From: Flavobacteriaceae bacterium
GTDB taxonomy: Bacteria; Bacteroidota; Bacteroidia; Flavobacteriales; Flavobacteriaceae
Reading direction: 5' to 3'
Assembly (NCBI GenBank): GCA_026710085.1
Contig: JAPORT010000095.1
Span: forward strand, 1 to 64,000
Length of the DNA: 64,000 nt
Shown here: positions 1 to 9,700 of the stretch, one piece after another
Position numbering within the stretch: position 1 is the stretch's first letter
Layout: each line of letters starts with the position of its first letter
Position numbers and translations under genes: made by a program
The notes under the pieces: model-generated
Told to the model about the DNA's origin: nothing
Database searches by the model: none
Seen by the model: the letters and a program-made list of their open reading frames with translations, nothing else

Positions 1-2862
1 AAACTCTTTGTATTCTTTTGACTCACTGATTTCTTGATAAGCACTTTCTATATTGACATCAGCAACGTAATAGGGCAATAACTCGATCTCATTGGCCCAA
101 ATTTCTTTTTCATACTTTCTTTTTAAATCTTTTTTTTCAATGAATCCAGATTGTAATAGTCTAGTAATATAAGTGCCCGTGCCTGTGAACGGATCAAGAA
201 TCTGAACACCTTCATTCGTTATTCTTTTGTCGAAATACTTTTCAAGTAAAACATCAGTCGATTGAATCATAAAATCGACGATTTCAATAGGCGTATAAAC
301 CGTTCCTAATTTTTTTGATCTTTTAGTGTCAATTTTAACCAAGTATTTATTGTAGAGGTCCTTGATCAATTCTTGTTTCCCAGCAGATTCAGAAATCCCT
401 TCAACGCGTTTTTTAACACTTTCGTAAAATCTTTCTAATTCTCTTTCTTCATAGGCACTAATATTGAAATCATCAAGCGATCCGATGACTCCTTCAAGAG
501 TTTTGGCCACTTCATTATTCTCACTAAACTTGTAGTTGGGGAATAACGTATTGAAAATGGGTTTCGTTACGAGATGATCACTCAGTAAGTTGATAGCGTC
601 TTCGTCTCCGAAATCAATGTTGACGGAACTTCGGACAGCCTCGACAAACTTACCATAGAGAAAACTTAATTTATCGTCTTTGACTTTTTCTTTGATTCTC
701 TCTTTTTCCTTTTTCTGTATTTGAGCAATCATATCCACCCATTTGTCCCAATACATTCGATCACCAACTTTATTCACTATTTTCCCATAGATGTATCCTT
801 GCTTTTCTTCATCAGAAAAGAGAGTCGCCCCTAGAGGTACTGATAGAACTAAGGGATCAAATCCTCCATGTCCATGGGATAGACTCCTTCCCTTGTTAAA
901 CCTCAGTTTATTGATATAAATATCCAATCGATCATCGTGAGCTCGCAAGGCTCTTAAAATTTTCCATACGGTTTTATACTTTAAGTCAATTTCTTTTTCT
1001 TGGTCTGCTTCAATATCAATAAAAATGGGAATGATGATATAGCCATATTTCTTTCCTTCTTTTTTTCTCATAATTCTTCCAACGGCTTGAACGACATCGA
1101 TTTCACTTTGTTTGTCGGACCAAAATATCGCCGCATCCAAACTTGGAACGTCAATGCCCTCTCCCAAACAACGCACATTGGTTAGCATGCGGCATTCATT
1201 TTTGTTTGCCGATTCATCTTCCAACCATTTGAGAGCATTGGAACGCTTAAGAATGCCCATGCCTCCGTCAACATGATCGGTTCTCAGTTTGATGACTTTG
1301 CTTTTGTCTGAAAAAACAGCATCCAAGTCGACTTCAGTGGATAAGTCATAAAAATCTTTTTTTATTTTTTTGGAATTTGAAATGTTATTTGTGAACAATA
1401 TTGATCGATTCATAGGTGCTGGATCATCGTCATATAGTTTTTGTCCGTCTTGTTCCACTTGTTTTCCCAAACAAGAGATAACGCCAACCATTTTAGCTAA
1501 ATCATTCGGTTGGTATTTCTTTAATACTTCATGACTAAATAATGAATAAGTAGGATGATTTTGATTGATTTCAAGTGATATCACCTTATAATCACTTAAA
1601 AGACCTCTTTCGACGGCAGTACCAAATCCAATTTTATAAAACTCTTTACCGTAAGTAGCCTCATCATCCATCGAAGCAACGTCACATCCCTTATCACTGG
1701 CTTGTTGTTTGGCACTTTCTGTATAGATTTTGGGGGTTGCAGTCATAAACATTCTTTTTTCACTCCAAACTAAATCATCATCAAGAATTTTTCTGAAATA
1801 ACTCATTTCGGTATCCTTTTGACTAATCGCTGCTGTTCGATGCGCTTCATCACAAATGACTAAATCAAAAGTGAAGTTTGATTGTTTTTGTGCATCAATA
1901 ACAACTTGAATGGAATGATAAGTGGAAAAAATGACCACTAATTCATGTTGGGCACTTGCAAGCCCCGCTTGAACTTCTTCAGAAATAACTTCTGAATTCG
2001 TCGTTGCGGGATTACCTAAATCTTCAACACTTTCTGTCATCGCATCGTATTGCTTGACTTGTGAAACTCTAGGGTCACTACAAACACAAATAGGGTATAT
2101 CTTTTTCGAAGCAAAAGTTGACCATTCGTTCAGAGTTTGTTTGACCAAAGAAATGGAAGGGACTAAATAAAGAATGACCACATTTTTTTGTTTGAGGTGA
2201 TAAGATCGAAACCTTTCGGCAATTCGTAAAGAAGTATAGGTTTTACCGGTTCCACAAGCCATGATTAACTTCCCTCGATTATGATGTTTAAAGTGTTCCA
2301 AGGCATTTTTGATGGCTTCTTGTTGATGTTCAAAGACGTTTACTTTCTTTTTAACAATAGCATTTTCCCCATAAATATCCTTTTCAATGGAATACCAATC
2401 AACAGGAGCGTTTTCTAGATCCGCGATGGTGATTTTGGTTGTTTTTACAATCCTTTCTTCTTGAATCACCTTCGTGGCATTAGGACCCCAATGATCGGTA
2501 GCCGTTACGATGATGGCATGAGCAAAATGAACTTTGTCACCTATTCTATCGAATATTTGTCGAGTAGAAGCTTCTAAAAAACTATCAATGTTTCCTTTTT
2601 TAACGCTTCTTTTCAGGTCATAATTTTTACACTGAATCGCCCAAAATTTTCCAGAAAAAGTTTCTGCTACCAAATCAATGCCCAAATCTTGATTTTGGGG
2701 TCTGAAAGGAAAATCGTGCCACGGCCATATGTTTTTAATCTGGCTCGTGTAGGTGGGATCGGTTTTAAAATAGCCAAGGATTAATTTTTCGAATCGGTCC
2801 CCTTTATCCCTATTGGATAAAGCCAGCTGGTTGTGCTTTTCAAGAATTTTGATGATACTCAT
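1..2862 (-). CDS. Type ISP-like restriction-modification enzyme (nuclease-helicase-methylase), 3' part outside window
   Basis: The reading frame stays open from an ATG at 2862 to the left edge (954 residues visible). Order of domains: an N-terminal Mrr/PD-(D/E)XK-type nuclease (GIDLV with D63, then QCK at 77-79); a superfamily II helicase with Walker A CGTGKT (K207), DEAH at 338-341, a TATP motif III, and LGEGIDV and QAVGRIMRK motifs in the second RecA lobe; then the start of an N6-adenine methylase with motif I DPFTGTGTY (D890). The NPPY motif and target-recognition domain would lie beyond the window. This architecture is that of single-chain Type ISP enzymes (LlaGI/LlaBIII group, COG4889-like helicases), which cut unmodified DNA after translocation and methylate one strand of their site. 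No separate subunit gene is needed. Specificity cannot be inferred. A phage-defence role is inferred from the family. Confidence 0.85.
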   Translation of the reverse strand, partial: MSIIKILEKHNQLALSNRDKGDRFEKLILGYFKTDPTYTSQIKNIWPWHDFPFRPQNQDLGIDLVAETFSGKFWAIQCKNYDLKRSVKKGNIDSFLEASTRQIFDRIGDKVHFAHAIIVTATDHWGPNATKVIQEERIVKTTKITIADLENAPVDWYSIEKDIYGENAIVKKKVNVFEHQQEAIKNALEHFKHHNRGKLIMACGTGKTYTSLRIAERFRSYHLKQKNVVILYLVPSISLVKQTLNEWSTFASKKIYPICVCSDPRVSQVKQYDAMTESVEDLGNPATTNSEVISEEVQAGLASAQHELVVIFSTYHSIQVVIDAQKQSNFTFDLVICDEAHRTAAISQKDTEMSYFRKILDDDLVWSEKRMFMTATPKIYTESAKQQASDKGCDVASMDDEATYGKEFYKIGFGTAVERGLLSDYKVISLEINQNHPTYSLFSHEVLKKYQPNDLAKMVGVISCLGKQVEQDGQKLYDDDPAPMNRSILFTNNISNSKKIKKDFYDLSTEVDLDAVFSDKSKVIKLRTDHVDGGMGILKRSNALKWLEDESANKNECRMLTNVRCLGEGIDVPSLDAAIFWSDKQSEIDVVQAVGRIMRKKEGKKYGYIIIPIFIDIEADQEKEIDLKYKTVWKILRALRAHDDRLDIYINKLRFNKGRSLSHGHGGFDPLVLSVPLGATLFSDEEKQGYIYGKIVNKVGDRMYWDKWVDMIAQIQKKEKERIKEKVKDDKLSFLYGKFVEAVRSSVNIDFGDEDAINLLSDHLVTKPIFNTLFPNYKFSENNEVAKTLEGVIGSLDDFNISAYEERELERFYESVKKRVEGISESAGKQELIKDLYNKYLVKIDTKRSKKLGTVYTPIEIVDFMIQSTDVLLEKYFDKRITNEGVQILDPFTGTGTYITRLLQSGFIEKKDLKRKYEKEIWANEIELLPYYVADVNIESAYQEISESKEYKEF

Positions 2863-2986
2863 ATTAAATTTTCAAATTGGTTATGTATACTTCCTAATTA
2901 AAAATGGTACTTCAACTCCTGAATTCGAACTAGTGGTTATTGCATTCATGGGGTTGATTGAAATCATGATAGTGGTCAATACAAAT

Positions 2987-4510
2987 CTAATTTTGGGCTT
3001 TCCTATGGATGAGATCATGCACTTTTTTAACTGGTCTGAAAACATCCTTTGGAGCTTCGATAAAGACCGAATTCCAATCATCCATCCCCCCATTCCACAA
3101 TCCTGGCCATTCAATGGCTTTGATCTGTTGATTCCCCATGGTTTTACGAACAATCATATAGCGATTAGGGTTGGAAAACGTTTCTAGATCATACGCTTTA
3201 CCAAATCGATCTTTTATAGAACAAGCCATCAATACTGGATTGATAAATTGTGTTTTTGAAACTTCTTGTTGATGTTTTTGATTGTGTTTTTGAAATTCAA
3301 TTTCTTCAAATATTTGTACACTTCTTCGATCACTAGAATGATGCCAAAATGGCCCTCCACCTGCGCTTTTGGAAGACTTGATCATAGCACAAACTCTTAG
3401 GGGTTTGTTGAGATATTGTTCTAAAAACCTCTGTTTGGATTCTAAAGAATGAGATTCAATATCAAATTGAGGATCAAAATGCAGACGAATCAATTCTATT
3501 GAACGGTTTATACTTTTAGCATTCCCTTTTTGGTCGAAGTCAAGTAACGCCGCATCAATTTCAGTCTTAATGTTCATTAATGTCCCACATAAAACTTTTA
3601 ACCATGCTATAACTACATCGTTGTTGGAACCTACTTGAATATTATCAATGTTTTTAATCAATACAAAGTCAGAATCAATGGCATTGAGGTTTTTTAAAAG
3701 CGCCCCGTGTCCTCCTTTTCTAAAATGCAAATCCCCTTTTTCATCGGTTAGCCAATGATTATCGAGAGACATCACTGGCGTATCGGTTGTTGGACATTGA
3801 GATGAAAAACTGATTTTTATATTTTGGTTCAATAAAGGAATAAGACTTTGAAAACGAGACTTAAATAACTCATCGATGGTGAAGTGAAGGTTCGATTTGT
3901 TTTCGATGCCAAATAAGGTAACACTTTCTAAAATGTGGGCTTCAAAAGGCGTATAAGATTGGTGTTCTGTTTTAAAAAAGGGAATCAATCCTTTAGGAAG
4001 ATGGCTAAAACCAATTCGTTTGTTATGGACCAGTGTATCGCAGAACTCTGTGAGGTATTTTTGTGGCGTATTCAATGCAAAATGCGTGTACTTTTTTTTC
4101 AGATACCGATCGATAGAATCATAAAAAGCCAATGAATCTAGTTTTTCAGCAAACAACTGAAAAGACGGATTACTTTCAAAATAGGCTTCTAAATCAAAAC
4201 CGGGCTTGGATTGTTGGTCTAAATACTGGAAAATTTCTGAAAACATTCTGCTAGCCGCTCCTGAGGCAGGAACAAATTTTGTCCAAATAAATGCATTCTT
4301 ATTTTGGTCAAACAGATTCTGCGAATTGATTTTTTCTTGATGGGTGATTTTTTTTATTCCAAAGTTTTCACTTGTTGCAGCGCGAACGCCACAAAGGTTG
4401 GGAACGCCATGAATTATTTGGTTTAAATGGAGTTCGGTTTGTTCTATTGATTTCCCAAGCCTTTCTACTTGTGCTTTTTGCTCTTTGCTGAGGGTTTTAA
4501 GAGTCATCAA
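2987..4510 (-). CDS. DUF4301 family protein
   Basis: A 507-residue soluble protein without signal peptide or membrane segment. It carries the DUF4301 hallmark FVPASGAASRMF near residues 80-91 and a second conserved stretch GHGALLKNLN around 270, followed by FVLIKNIDNI. The phosphate-loop-like GSGAASR-type motif and the KNIDN segment resemble nucleotidyltransferase/pyrophosphorylase folds, but no reaction is established for the family. The family is found in Bacteroidota. It stands alone, 124 bp downstream of the start of the restriction gene and 170 bp from the NadR-like gene, on the same strand. The first two codons are both ATG, so the start is ambiguous by one residue. Function unknown. 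Confidence 0.75.
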   Translation of the reverse strand: MMTLKTLSKEQKAQVERLGKSIEQTELHLNQIIHGVPNLCGVRAATSENFGIKKITHQEKINSQNLFDQNKNAFIWTKFVPASGAASRMFSEIFQYLDQQSKPGFDLEAYFESNPSFQLFAEKLDSLAFYDSIDRYLKKKYTHFALNTPQKYLTEFCDTLVHNKRIGFSHLPKGLIPFFKTEHQSYTPFEAHILESVTLFGIENKSNLHFTIDELFKSRFQSLIPLLNQNIKISFSSQCPTTDTPVMSLDNHWLTDEKGDLHFRKGGHGALLKNLNAIDSDFVLIKNIDNIQVGSNNDVVIAWLKVLCGTLMNIKTEIDAALLDFDQKGNAKSINRSIELIRLHFDPQFDIESHSLESKQRFLEQYLNKPLRVCAMIKSSKSAGGGPFWHHSSDRRSVQIFEEIEFQKHNQKHQQEVSKTQFINPVLMACSIKDRFGKAYDLETFSNPNRYMIVRKTMGNQQIKAIEWPGLWNGGMDDWNSVFIEAPKDVFRPVKKVHDLIHRKAQN

Positions 4511-4679
4511 ATAGCGATGTTACCAATTCGGGTAAAATTAAAGGTTCTAATGACAACAAGGCAGCTCCTGATTTCAATGGCTAACCAGTGTCATTTAAAT
4601 TGAGGGATTCATTGGGTGAAGACTCAAAAGGGAAATGACTTGATTTCTTTTAGGATCATCCCATCATAATAAAGACAAG

Positions 4680-5243
4680 TTACAATTCAAATTTTTTATC
4701 AATACAAGCGATCGCCTTATTCAATCTTTCTTCAGGATGACCAGAAATAGTGAAGTAGTCAAATCCATAAAAATGCAGTAGCTTTTGATGGTGATGATAC
4801 AACATATTCCTTTGATGTGGCATATCTCTTAAATCGTCAGCTTGCCATGGCACATCGATATCGGTCAACAGATACAAATCATAATTCGAGTTTTTCACCA
4901 TCTGTAAGATTTTCGGATGACAATAACCATTAAAATAGACTTCTGACCAAAGTTGTGTTACCAAAACATTGGTATCACAAAACAGAAGTTTATTGGCATT
5001 GATCAGTCGTTGATTTTCTAACTCCAATTGTTTTTGAGCAATGAATAATAAATCGTCCTTAGAACACTTCTTTTGGTATAAATCCCATTTTTCTTGAAGA
5101 TAATTTCGGGCAAATTCAGGAACCCAACTTGTTGAATAATGGTTTGCTAAATCAGTTGCCAAGGTTGTTTTGCCAGTTGATTCAGGACCATAAAGAACTA
5201 TGCGGATAATGTTTGTTGTGTGGTGTTTAATTTTCTTTTCCAT
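4680..5243 (-). CDS. NadR-like nicotinamide ribonucleoside kinase / P-loop ATPase
   Basis: A 187-residue protein matching the C-terminal kinase half of NadR, without the adenylyltransferase or HTH halves. Visible are the P-loop GPESTGKTT (about residues 19-27), an EFARNYL segment that matches the ribosyl-nicotinamide-binding region, DTNVLVTQLW, and VPWQADDLRDMP in the lid region. In NadR this domain phosphorylates nicotinamide riboside to NMN, trapping it in the cell. The start overlaps the end of the PnuC-type gene by 46 bp, which implies translational coupling and a transport-plus-trapping pair. Because a thiamine-binding protein gene heads the same strand, a thiamine-type substrate is possible; see findings. 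Kinase assignment is good, substrate is inferred. Confidence 0.75.
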   Translation of the reverse strand: MEKKIKHHTTNIIRIVLYGPESTGKTTLATDLANHYSTSWVPEFARNYLQEKWDLYQKKCSKDDLLFIAQKQLELENQRLINANKLLFCDTNVLVTQLWSEVYFNGYCHPKILQMVKNSNYDLYLLTDIDVPWQADDLRDMPHQRNMLYHHHQKLLHFYGFDYFTISGHPEERLNKAIACIDKKFEL

Positions 5244-5788
5244 GCTTTATATCCCATGATAGCAATCAAAGTAAGGATCAGATATTGGAGGCTTGATATT
5301 AATAAGTCTTTATAAAAATAAAGTGGAATCGTGATGAGATTACCAACAATCCAAAAAAGCCAATGTTCTACTTTCCTTTTGGCCATTAACCACATTCCAG
5401 CAAAAAAGATAGCCGTGGTAAAGGTATCAACATAGGCTGTCCATTGAATCCATTGGTCAAAAACTATATAAATCCCACCAATAAATACGATGCTACTAAA
5501 AAATATGAGACAAGACACTTTAAAATCATAAAAAGTACTTGAACTCATTGGATTCAAGCTCACTCCATTTTTTGATCGAGACCAATAATACCATCCATAA
5601 ACACTCATGATGAAAAAATAGGCATTGATGATCATATCCCCCAACAATCCTGCTTTTGCTAGTAAATAGACAAAGATTAGAGTAGAAATAATGCCCATTG
5701 GATAGACCAATACTTTATTGCGAGATGCAAAAAAGGCACTGAACAAGCCCAAAATCACAGCCGCAATCTCCAAATAAATTTGAATCAA
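5198..5788 (-). CDS. pnuC: PnuC-family vitamin transporter (nicotinamide riboside or thiamine)
   Basis: A 196-residue integral membrane protein with about seven hydrophobic segments, the usual PnuC size. N-terminal FFASRNKVLVYPMGI and GWYYWSR are typical, and the substrate-pocket motif reads HWLFWIVGNLITIPLY, a WxxWxxxN arrangement. PnuC proteins are facilitated-diffusion transporters for B-vitamin nucleosides: PnuC for nicotinamide riboside, PnuT for thiamine, PnuX for riboflavin. The downstream overlapping kinase gene supports nicotinamide riboside, since phosphorylation traps the substrate. The upstream YkoF-like thiamine-binding gene, 31 bp before it, argues for thiamine. I found no TPP riboswitch upstream of the cluster. 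Inner membrane location. Confidence 0.8.
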   Translation of the reverse strand: MIQIYLEIAAVILGLFSAFFASRNKVLVYPMGIISTLIFVYLLAKAGLLGDMIINAYFFIMSVYGWYYWSRSKNGVSLNPMSSSTFYDFKVSCLIFFSSIVFIGGIYIVFDQWIQWTAYVDTFTTAIFFAGMWLMAKRKVEHWLFWIVGNLITIPLYFYKDLLISSLQYLILTLIAIMGYKAWKRKLNTTQQTLSA

Positions 5789-5819
5789 TGGAACTCCTTG
5801 GTAAGGAGTCGAGAATAAA

Positions 5820-6086
5820 TCAAAAATCTGCTTGATAATGGCTTCTGTCCTTATTAAAGATTTTTAAGTGAAGAACCACTGAATTTTGATTTTCAAAAAC
5901 TTCTTTGATTTCTTCAGTTAAAAAAGCCATCAATGCATCATAAGGTCCATAAATTTGAGTGGACAATGGTGTTTCAATGACCTCAAAATCACAATTCCTC
6001 AATCGTAGGATGAAATCTTTGATTGGTTGAGAATAATTATCTTGAAGGGGCGTTAGATTCAAATCTACAGAGGCTCTAAGAGACAT
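5820..6086 (-). CDS. YkoF/MTH1187-like thiamine-binding domain protein
   Basis: An 88-residue, single-domain protein with a PLQDNY...PIKDFI start, a LSTQIYGPYDALM centre and an EEIKEVF helix. These match the YkoF/DUF77 ferredoxin-like fold whose members bind thiamine or its pyrimidine. The protein is cytosolic, with no signal peptide. It is the first gene of a three-gene run (this gene, PnuC-type transporter, NadR-like kinase) with 31 bp to the transporter start. No TAnnTTTG box or riboswitch was recognised upstream. Its presence suggests the cluster handles thiamine or precursors, but binding is inferred from the family only. Confidence 0.65.
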   Translation of the reverse strand: MSLRASVDLNLTPLQDNYSQPIKDFILRLRNCDFEVIETPLSTQIYGPYDALMAFLTEEIKEVFENQNSVVLHLKIFNKDRSHYQADF

Positions 6087-6729
6087 TCCAATTATTTTTT
6101 AGTTTAAGAATAGATATTAGGTCAGTAAGTTTTTCGAGAAAGCTAAAGTTTGGATATCAGACAATGGAATACCTCAATGGCTATGATTCAAAATTCAAAT
6201 ATAGTCCATGATTTCTTTCATATGGAACGTCGAATGATTAAATTCAGATCGTATTTATTTTATCAAACAGCAAGGGGTTCTTTAATTTTTTTGCAAAACC
6301 TTGCCGTAATGTAGAAAAACCATTGCCACCAACACATCTCAATCGGGACTTAAAAGCACGATCAATCCAAAATCTTAAATGCTATACTGTTAAAAAATTC
6401 ATCATTGATTTGATGCTATTTGGTGTTCCGTATTTCTTCTCCAAAACAGGAATTTTCATGTTATCTGTCAGGTAAGGAATCTGTTAGTTCATCCGAGAGA
6501 TCGAATGATTTCTTTGTTTAGGAGTTGTTGTCTTAATGATAATACCAATCTGTGCTCTGCATTGTAGGTCCTTGGTTTTACTCTCATTGCCGTTCCATCA
6601 ACGGATTTATTCTGAAACACAAAGATGATGTCCTGATTTTGAAAAGTAATTTAAAACACAAATGAGTATCAGATCGTTTCTAACTTTTAGCCGGAATCAG
6701 GATATCAAGTTCCATTGTTACAATCTAAT
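6087..6729. other. 643-bp intergenic stretch with decayed sequence and a dispersed repeat
   Basis: No intact gene is seen. It contains copy A of the dispersed inverted repeat (6542-6670). Around 6287-6430 one forward frame stays open for several dozen codons without a convincing start, which looks like relic coding sequence. No tRNA, riboswitch or terminator could be supported. Confidence 0.5.
6542..6670 (+). repeat. Dispersed inverted repeat, copy A
   Basis: This 129-bp stretch matches the reverse complement of 14466-14594 without gaps, with about 20 mismatches by hand count (roughly 84% identity). In the strand shown, one frame of both copies encodes a short shared peptide ending KD(D/Y)VLILKSNLK, followed by a stop in copy A. 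That peptide loosely resembles the DYVLALK segment of ISAs1-type transposases, so both may be transposon relics, but this is a weak identification. Confidence 0.7.
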
Positions 6730-9700
6730 TTATCTACAGGGACCAAAACGAGGCTGCTTGCTCGAATCAAGATAATTGGCAAATAATTTACAATTTGTCA
6801 CGTTTTGAACACTCCAAATACTGATGTTTTGATCGAAGGAACTTGCATTGTAGAACATTTCTTCCATATTGGTGACACTACTGACATCCCAACGACTAAG
6901 ATCGCCATCAAAGGTTGTGTTTTCGTAGAACATTCTTTCCATATTGGTGACGTTTTCTACTTTCCAACCACTAAGATCGCCATTAAAAGATGCACGATCA
7001 AACATATAACTCATATTCGTGACGTTTTCTACTTTCCAACGACTAAGATCGCCATTAAAAGAAGTGGCTCCAGAAAACATAGCTTCCATATCTACTACTT
7101 GACTGACATCCCAACCACTGATATCACCCTTAAAGAGCACCGCCTTGGAAAATAGATTACTCATATCAGTCGCTTGACTGACATCCCAACCACTGATACT
7201 TTCTCCTTTAAATGATGAAGCGTTTTGGAAAGTACCGCTAAGGTCACTCACACGAATCACGTCCCAATCTGTCAGATCGCCATTAAAAGAACTAGCCTCT
7301 TGGAACATCTCACCCATTGTAGTGACATTTCCAACTTCCCAACCACTAATATCACCCTCAAAAGAAGTGGCTTCAGAAAACATAGCTTCCATATCTACTA
7401 CACGACTCACATCCCAAGCTTTGAGATCTTGATTAAAGGAGGAGGCTCCTTTAAACATAGCATGCATATCTACTACATGACTCACATCCCAAGCTTTGAG
7501 ATCTTGATTGAATGAAGAGGCTCCTTCAAACATTGAAATCATGTGCGTTACACGACTCACATCCCAATGTTCAATGGGCTCAATCCCCCTCCTATTTTCA
7601 AATAAAAAATTCATTTTGGTCACCAGAGTCGTGCATTTAAGAGGTAACTTTTCTCTGTTTTGGATTAATCTGCGTAGCGATTGATTATCTACAATTCTAT
7701 AGGGTGTGCCATCTAAAATTCCAACTTCGCCGATATAGTCATGAGCAACGGATAGATACTTAGGATTAATGATCACGGTCATTCCATTATCGTGCCACTT
7801 GAGAAAATCATCAGGGACATTTGTATTAGGTTCAACAACTCTAATGACTACTTTTTTTTGGATCCCTTTGTATTCAGCAGTAACTGTGACCGTTCCTTTA
7901 GAACGAGCTTCAATATACCCTGTGTTAGGATCAACGTATAGCACAGAGGTATCATTTGGCGTCCACTTAGCATTAACATTCTCACTTGTTTGGTCATGTT
8001 CATCGGTATAATTTGCTTGTAATTGACCAGCGTTCCCAATGTAAAATTCTTTTGGTATTTGAGTAATTTCTAACTTTGGAGTTGTCATGCTTGAATCTTC
8101 ATGACTTCCTGAATTTTCCTCATCATCTGGATTATCAACATCACTATTTGAATCATGATTCACAGTTGAAGTGTTGTCTTCCTCGCTTTGACTCTCTCCA
8201 CCTGAAGAGGATTCTTTTTCTGCACGAACAACCTTAATGATTTTTGGCTTCGATTGACTCTTATCTTCTGTTTCAACTGTTTCAACCGTTATTGCAACCT
8301 CACCTTCAAAATTCCCCTTGATTTTTCCGCTAGTTTCATCGACGGTTAAGACCATCGGATCTTCTGATTTCCATCTGACACTGATTTTTTTTGGATCTAC
8401 TCTTTCTCCATCTTCATTGATGTATTCAAACTTTAGTATTTCTGTTTTACCGACTTCAATTTCATCGATATTGCCGGTGATTTCTATTTGGGGATCTTGA
8501 ATCACCCTAATGCTGATGGGTTGGGAAATAATGTCTTGATCTGTTGTAACAGTAATGCTTGCATTACCATGTTTGATTCCCGTTATGATGCCATTTTCTG
8601 GACGGACTTTTAAGATTGATGGATCACTTGATTTCCAAGTGACATGATCCAGCTCACTTTGTTCACCATGCTCATTTGTATAAGTATACTTGAGTTGATA
8701 TTCCTCTTGAATGTTGAGTTTTCCTTCCTCCAGTTGGCTTTTAATAGTAATTGTTGGCGTCATCACAATATTTATCTCGATGGAGTCCGAAGTGTATATC
8801 TCGCCTTCATATTTCGTTCTAGCCGTAATCAACACTTGTCCAGGTTTTTTGAGCTCAAGAATTCCTGGTTCGCTACCTATAAAATTAGCGACGGCTGAAT
8901 CTGAGCTTTCCCACTGAACAGAGACTTTATTTGTTAAATCAGATCCCTGATCCCCTTTAAGTGTATAAGTTAATGGACCATAGGGATTGTTCTTTTCAAA
9001 ATGGAGTGGTTCCTCGGGAAGATTGGTGATGTCGAACCTAAAATTTTCGATTGCATGGACAGCGATGGTTTCCTCTGCAAAATAGGTGGTTCCATTGTAG
9101 TCCATAGTCAGTACAATGGTAGCCTCTCCTTCTTTGATGGCTTTGAGCAATCCTGATGATGGGTCAATATGAAGAATGTCATCCTTAGTACTAGACCACC
9201 TCACGGATTGTGGGGTGATGTGTTCTTGTGAATGGTCCTTGATAAGAAGATAGTTTAACTGTAAATCTTTTCCAACGACTATTTTTTCTAGTGCATTGCT
9301 TATTTTAGGAGTATAACTCACCCCACTGACGGCGATGATGACATCGTCTTCATATGAGCTTTCTTTAAACATGGTTGAAACCAAAATCCTGGCCGTTCCA
9401 TTATCGACTACAGTGAGATTTCCTTGGTGATCAATATCCAATATATCTGGGTGATTACTCTCCCAAACGACTTGTTGCTCTGTAACAAGTTTACCTGTAT
9501 CATCAGTAAATGAGTGAATCAGTTGATAGCGATCTTGCTGGTTAATGGTTTCAACGGCATTGGTGATTTTGATGACGGGTTCTATGGGCTTCACGTGAAG
9601 CGTGATGGCATCAGTATATTCTTTTCCAAGATAAGATGTGCTGACGGTAATGGTGGCCAACCCTAAATCCAAAGCGATGACATACCCTAATTCATTAACT

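Noticed and set aside
2813..3187. 124-aa plus-strand ORF
   Set aside because: It overlaps the starts and ends of two well-supported minus-strand genes and has no recognisable domain.
6087..6250. Possible TPP riboswitch ahead of the YkoF-PnuC cluster
   Set aside because: Neither strand shows the CTGAGA and ACCTGA-type conserved cores.
6805..7515. Plus-strand ORFs with recurring TKIAIKR-like repeats
   Set aside because: They are antisense shadows of the DUF285 array; the minus-strand frame has the signal peptide, the promoter box and known domains.
7380..7520. Regular repeats suggestive of a CRISPR array
   Set aside because: The units are coding repeats in frame with no spacers between them; no cas genes are present.
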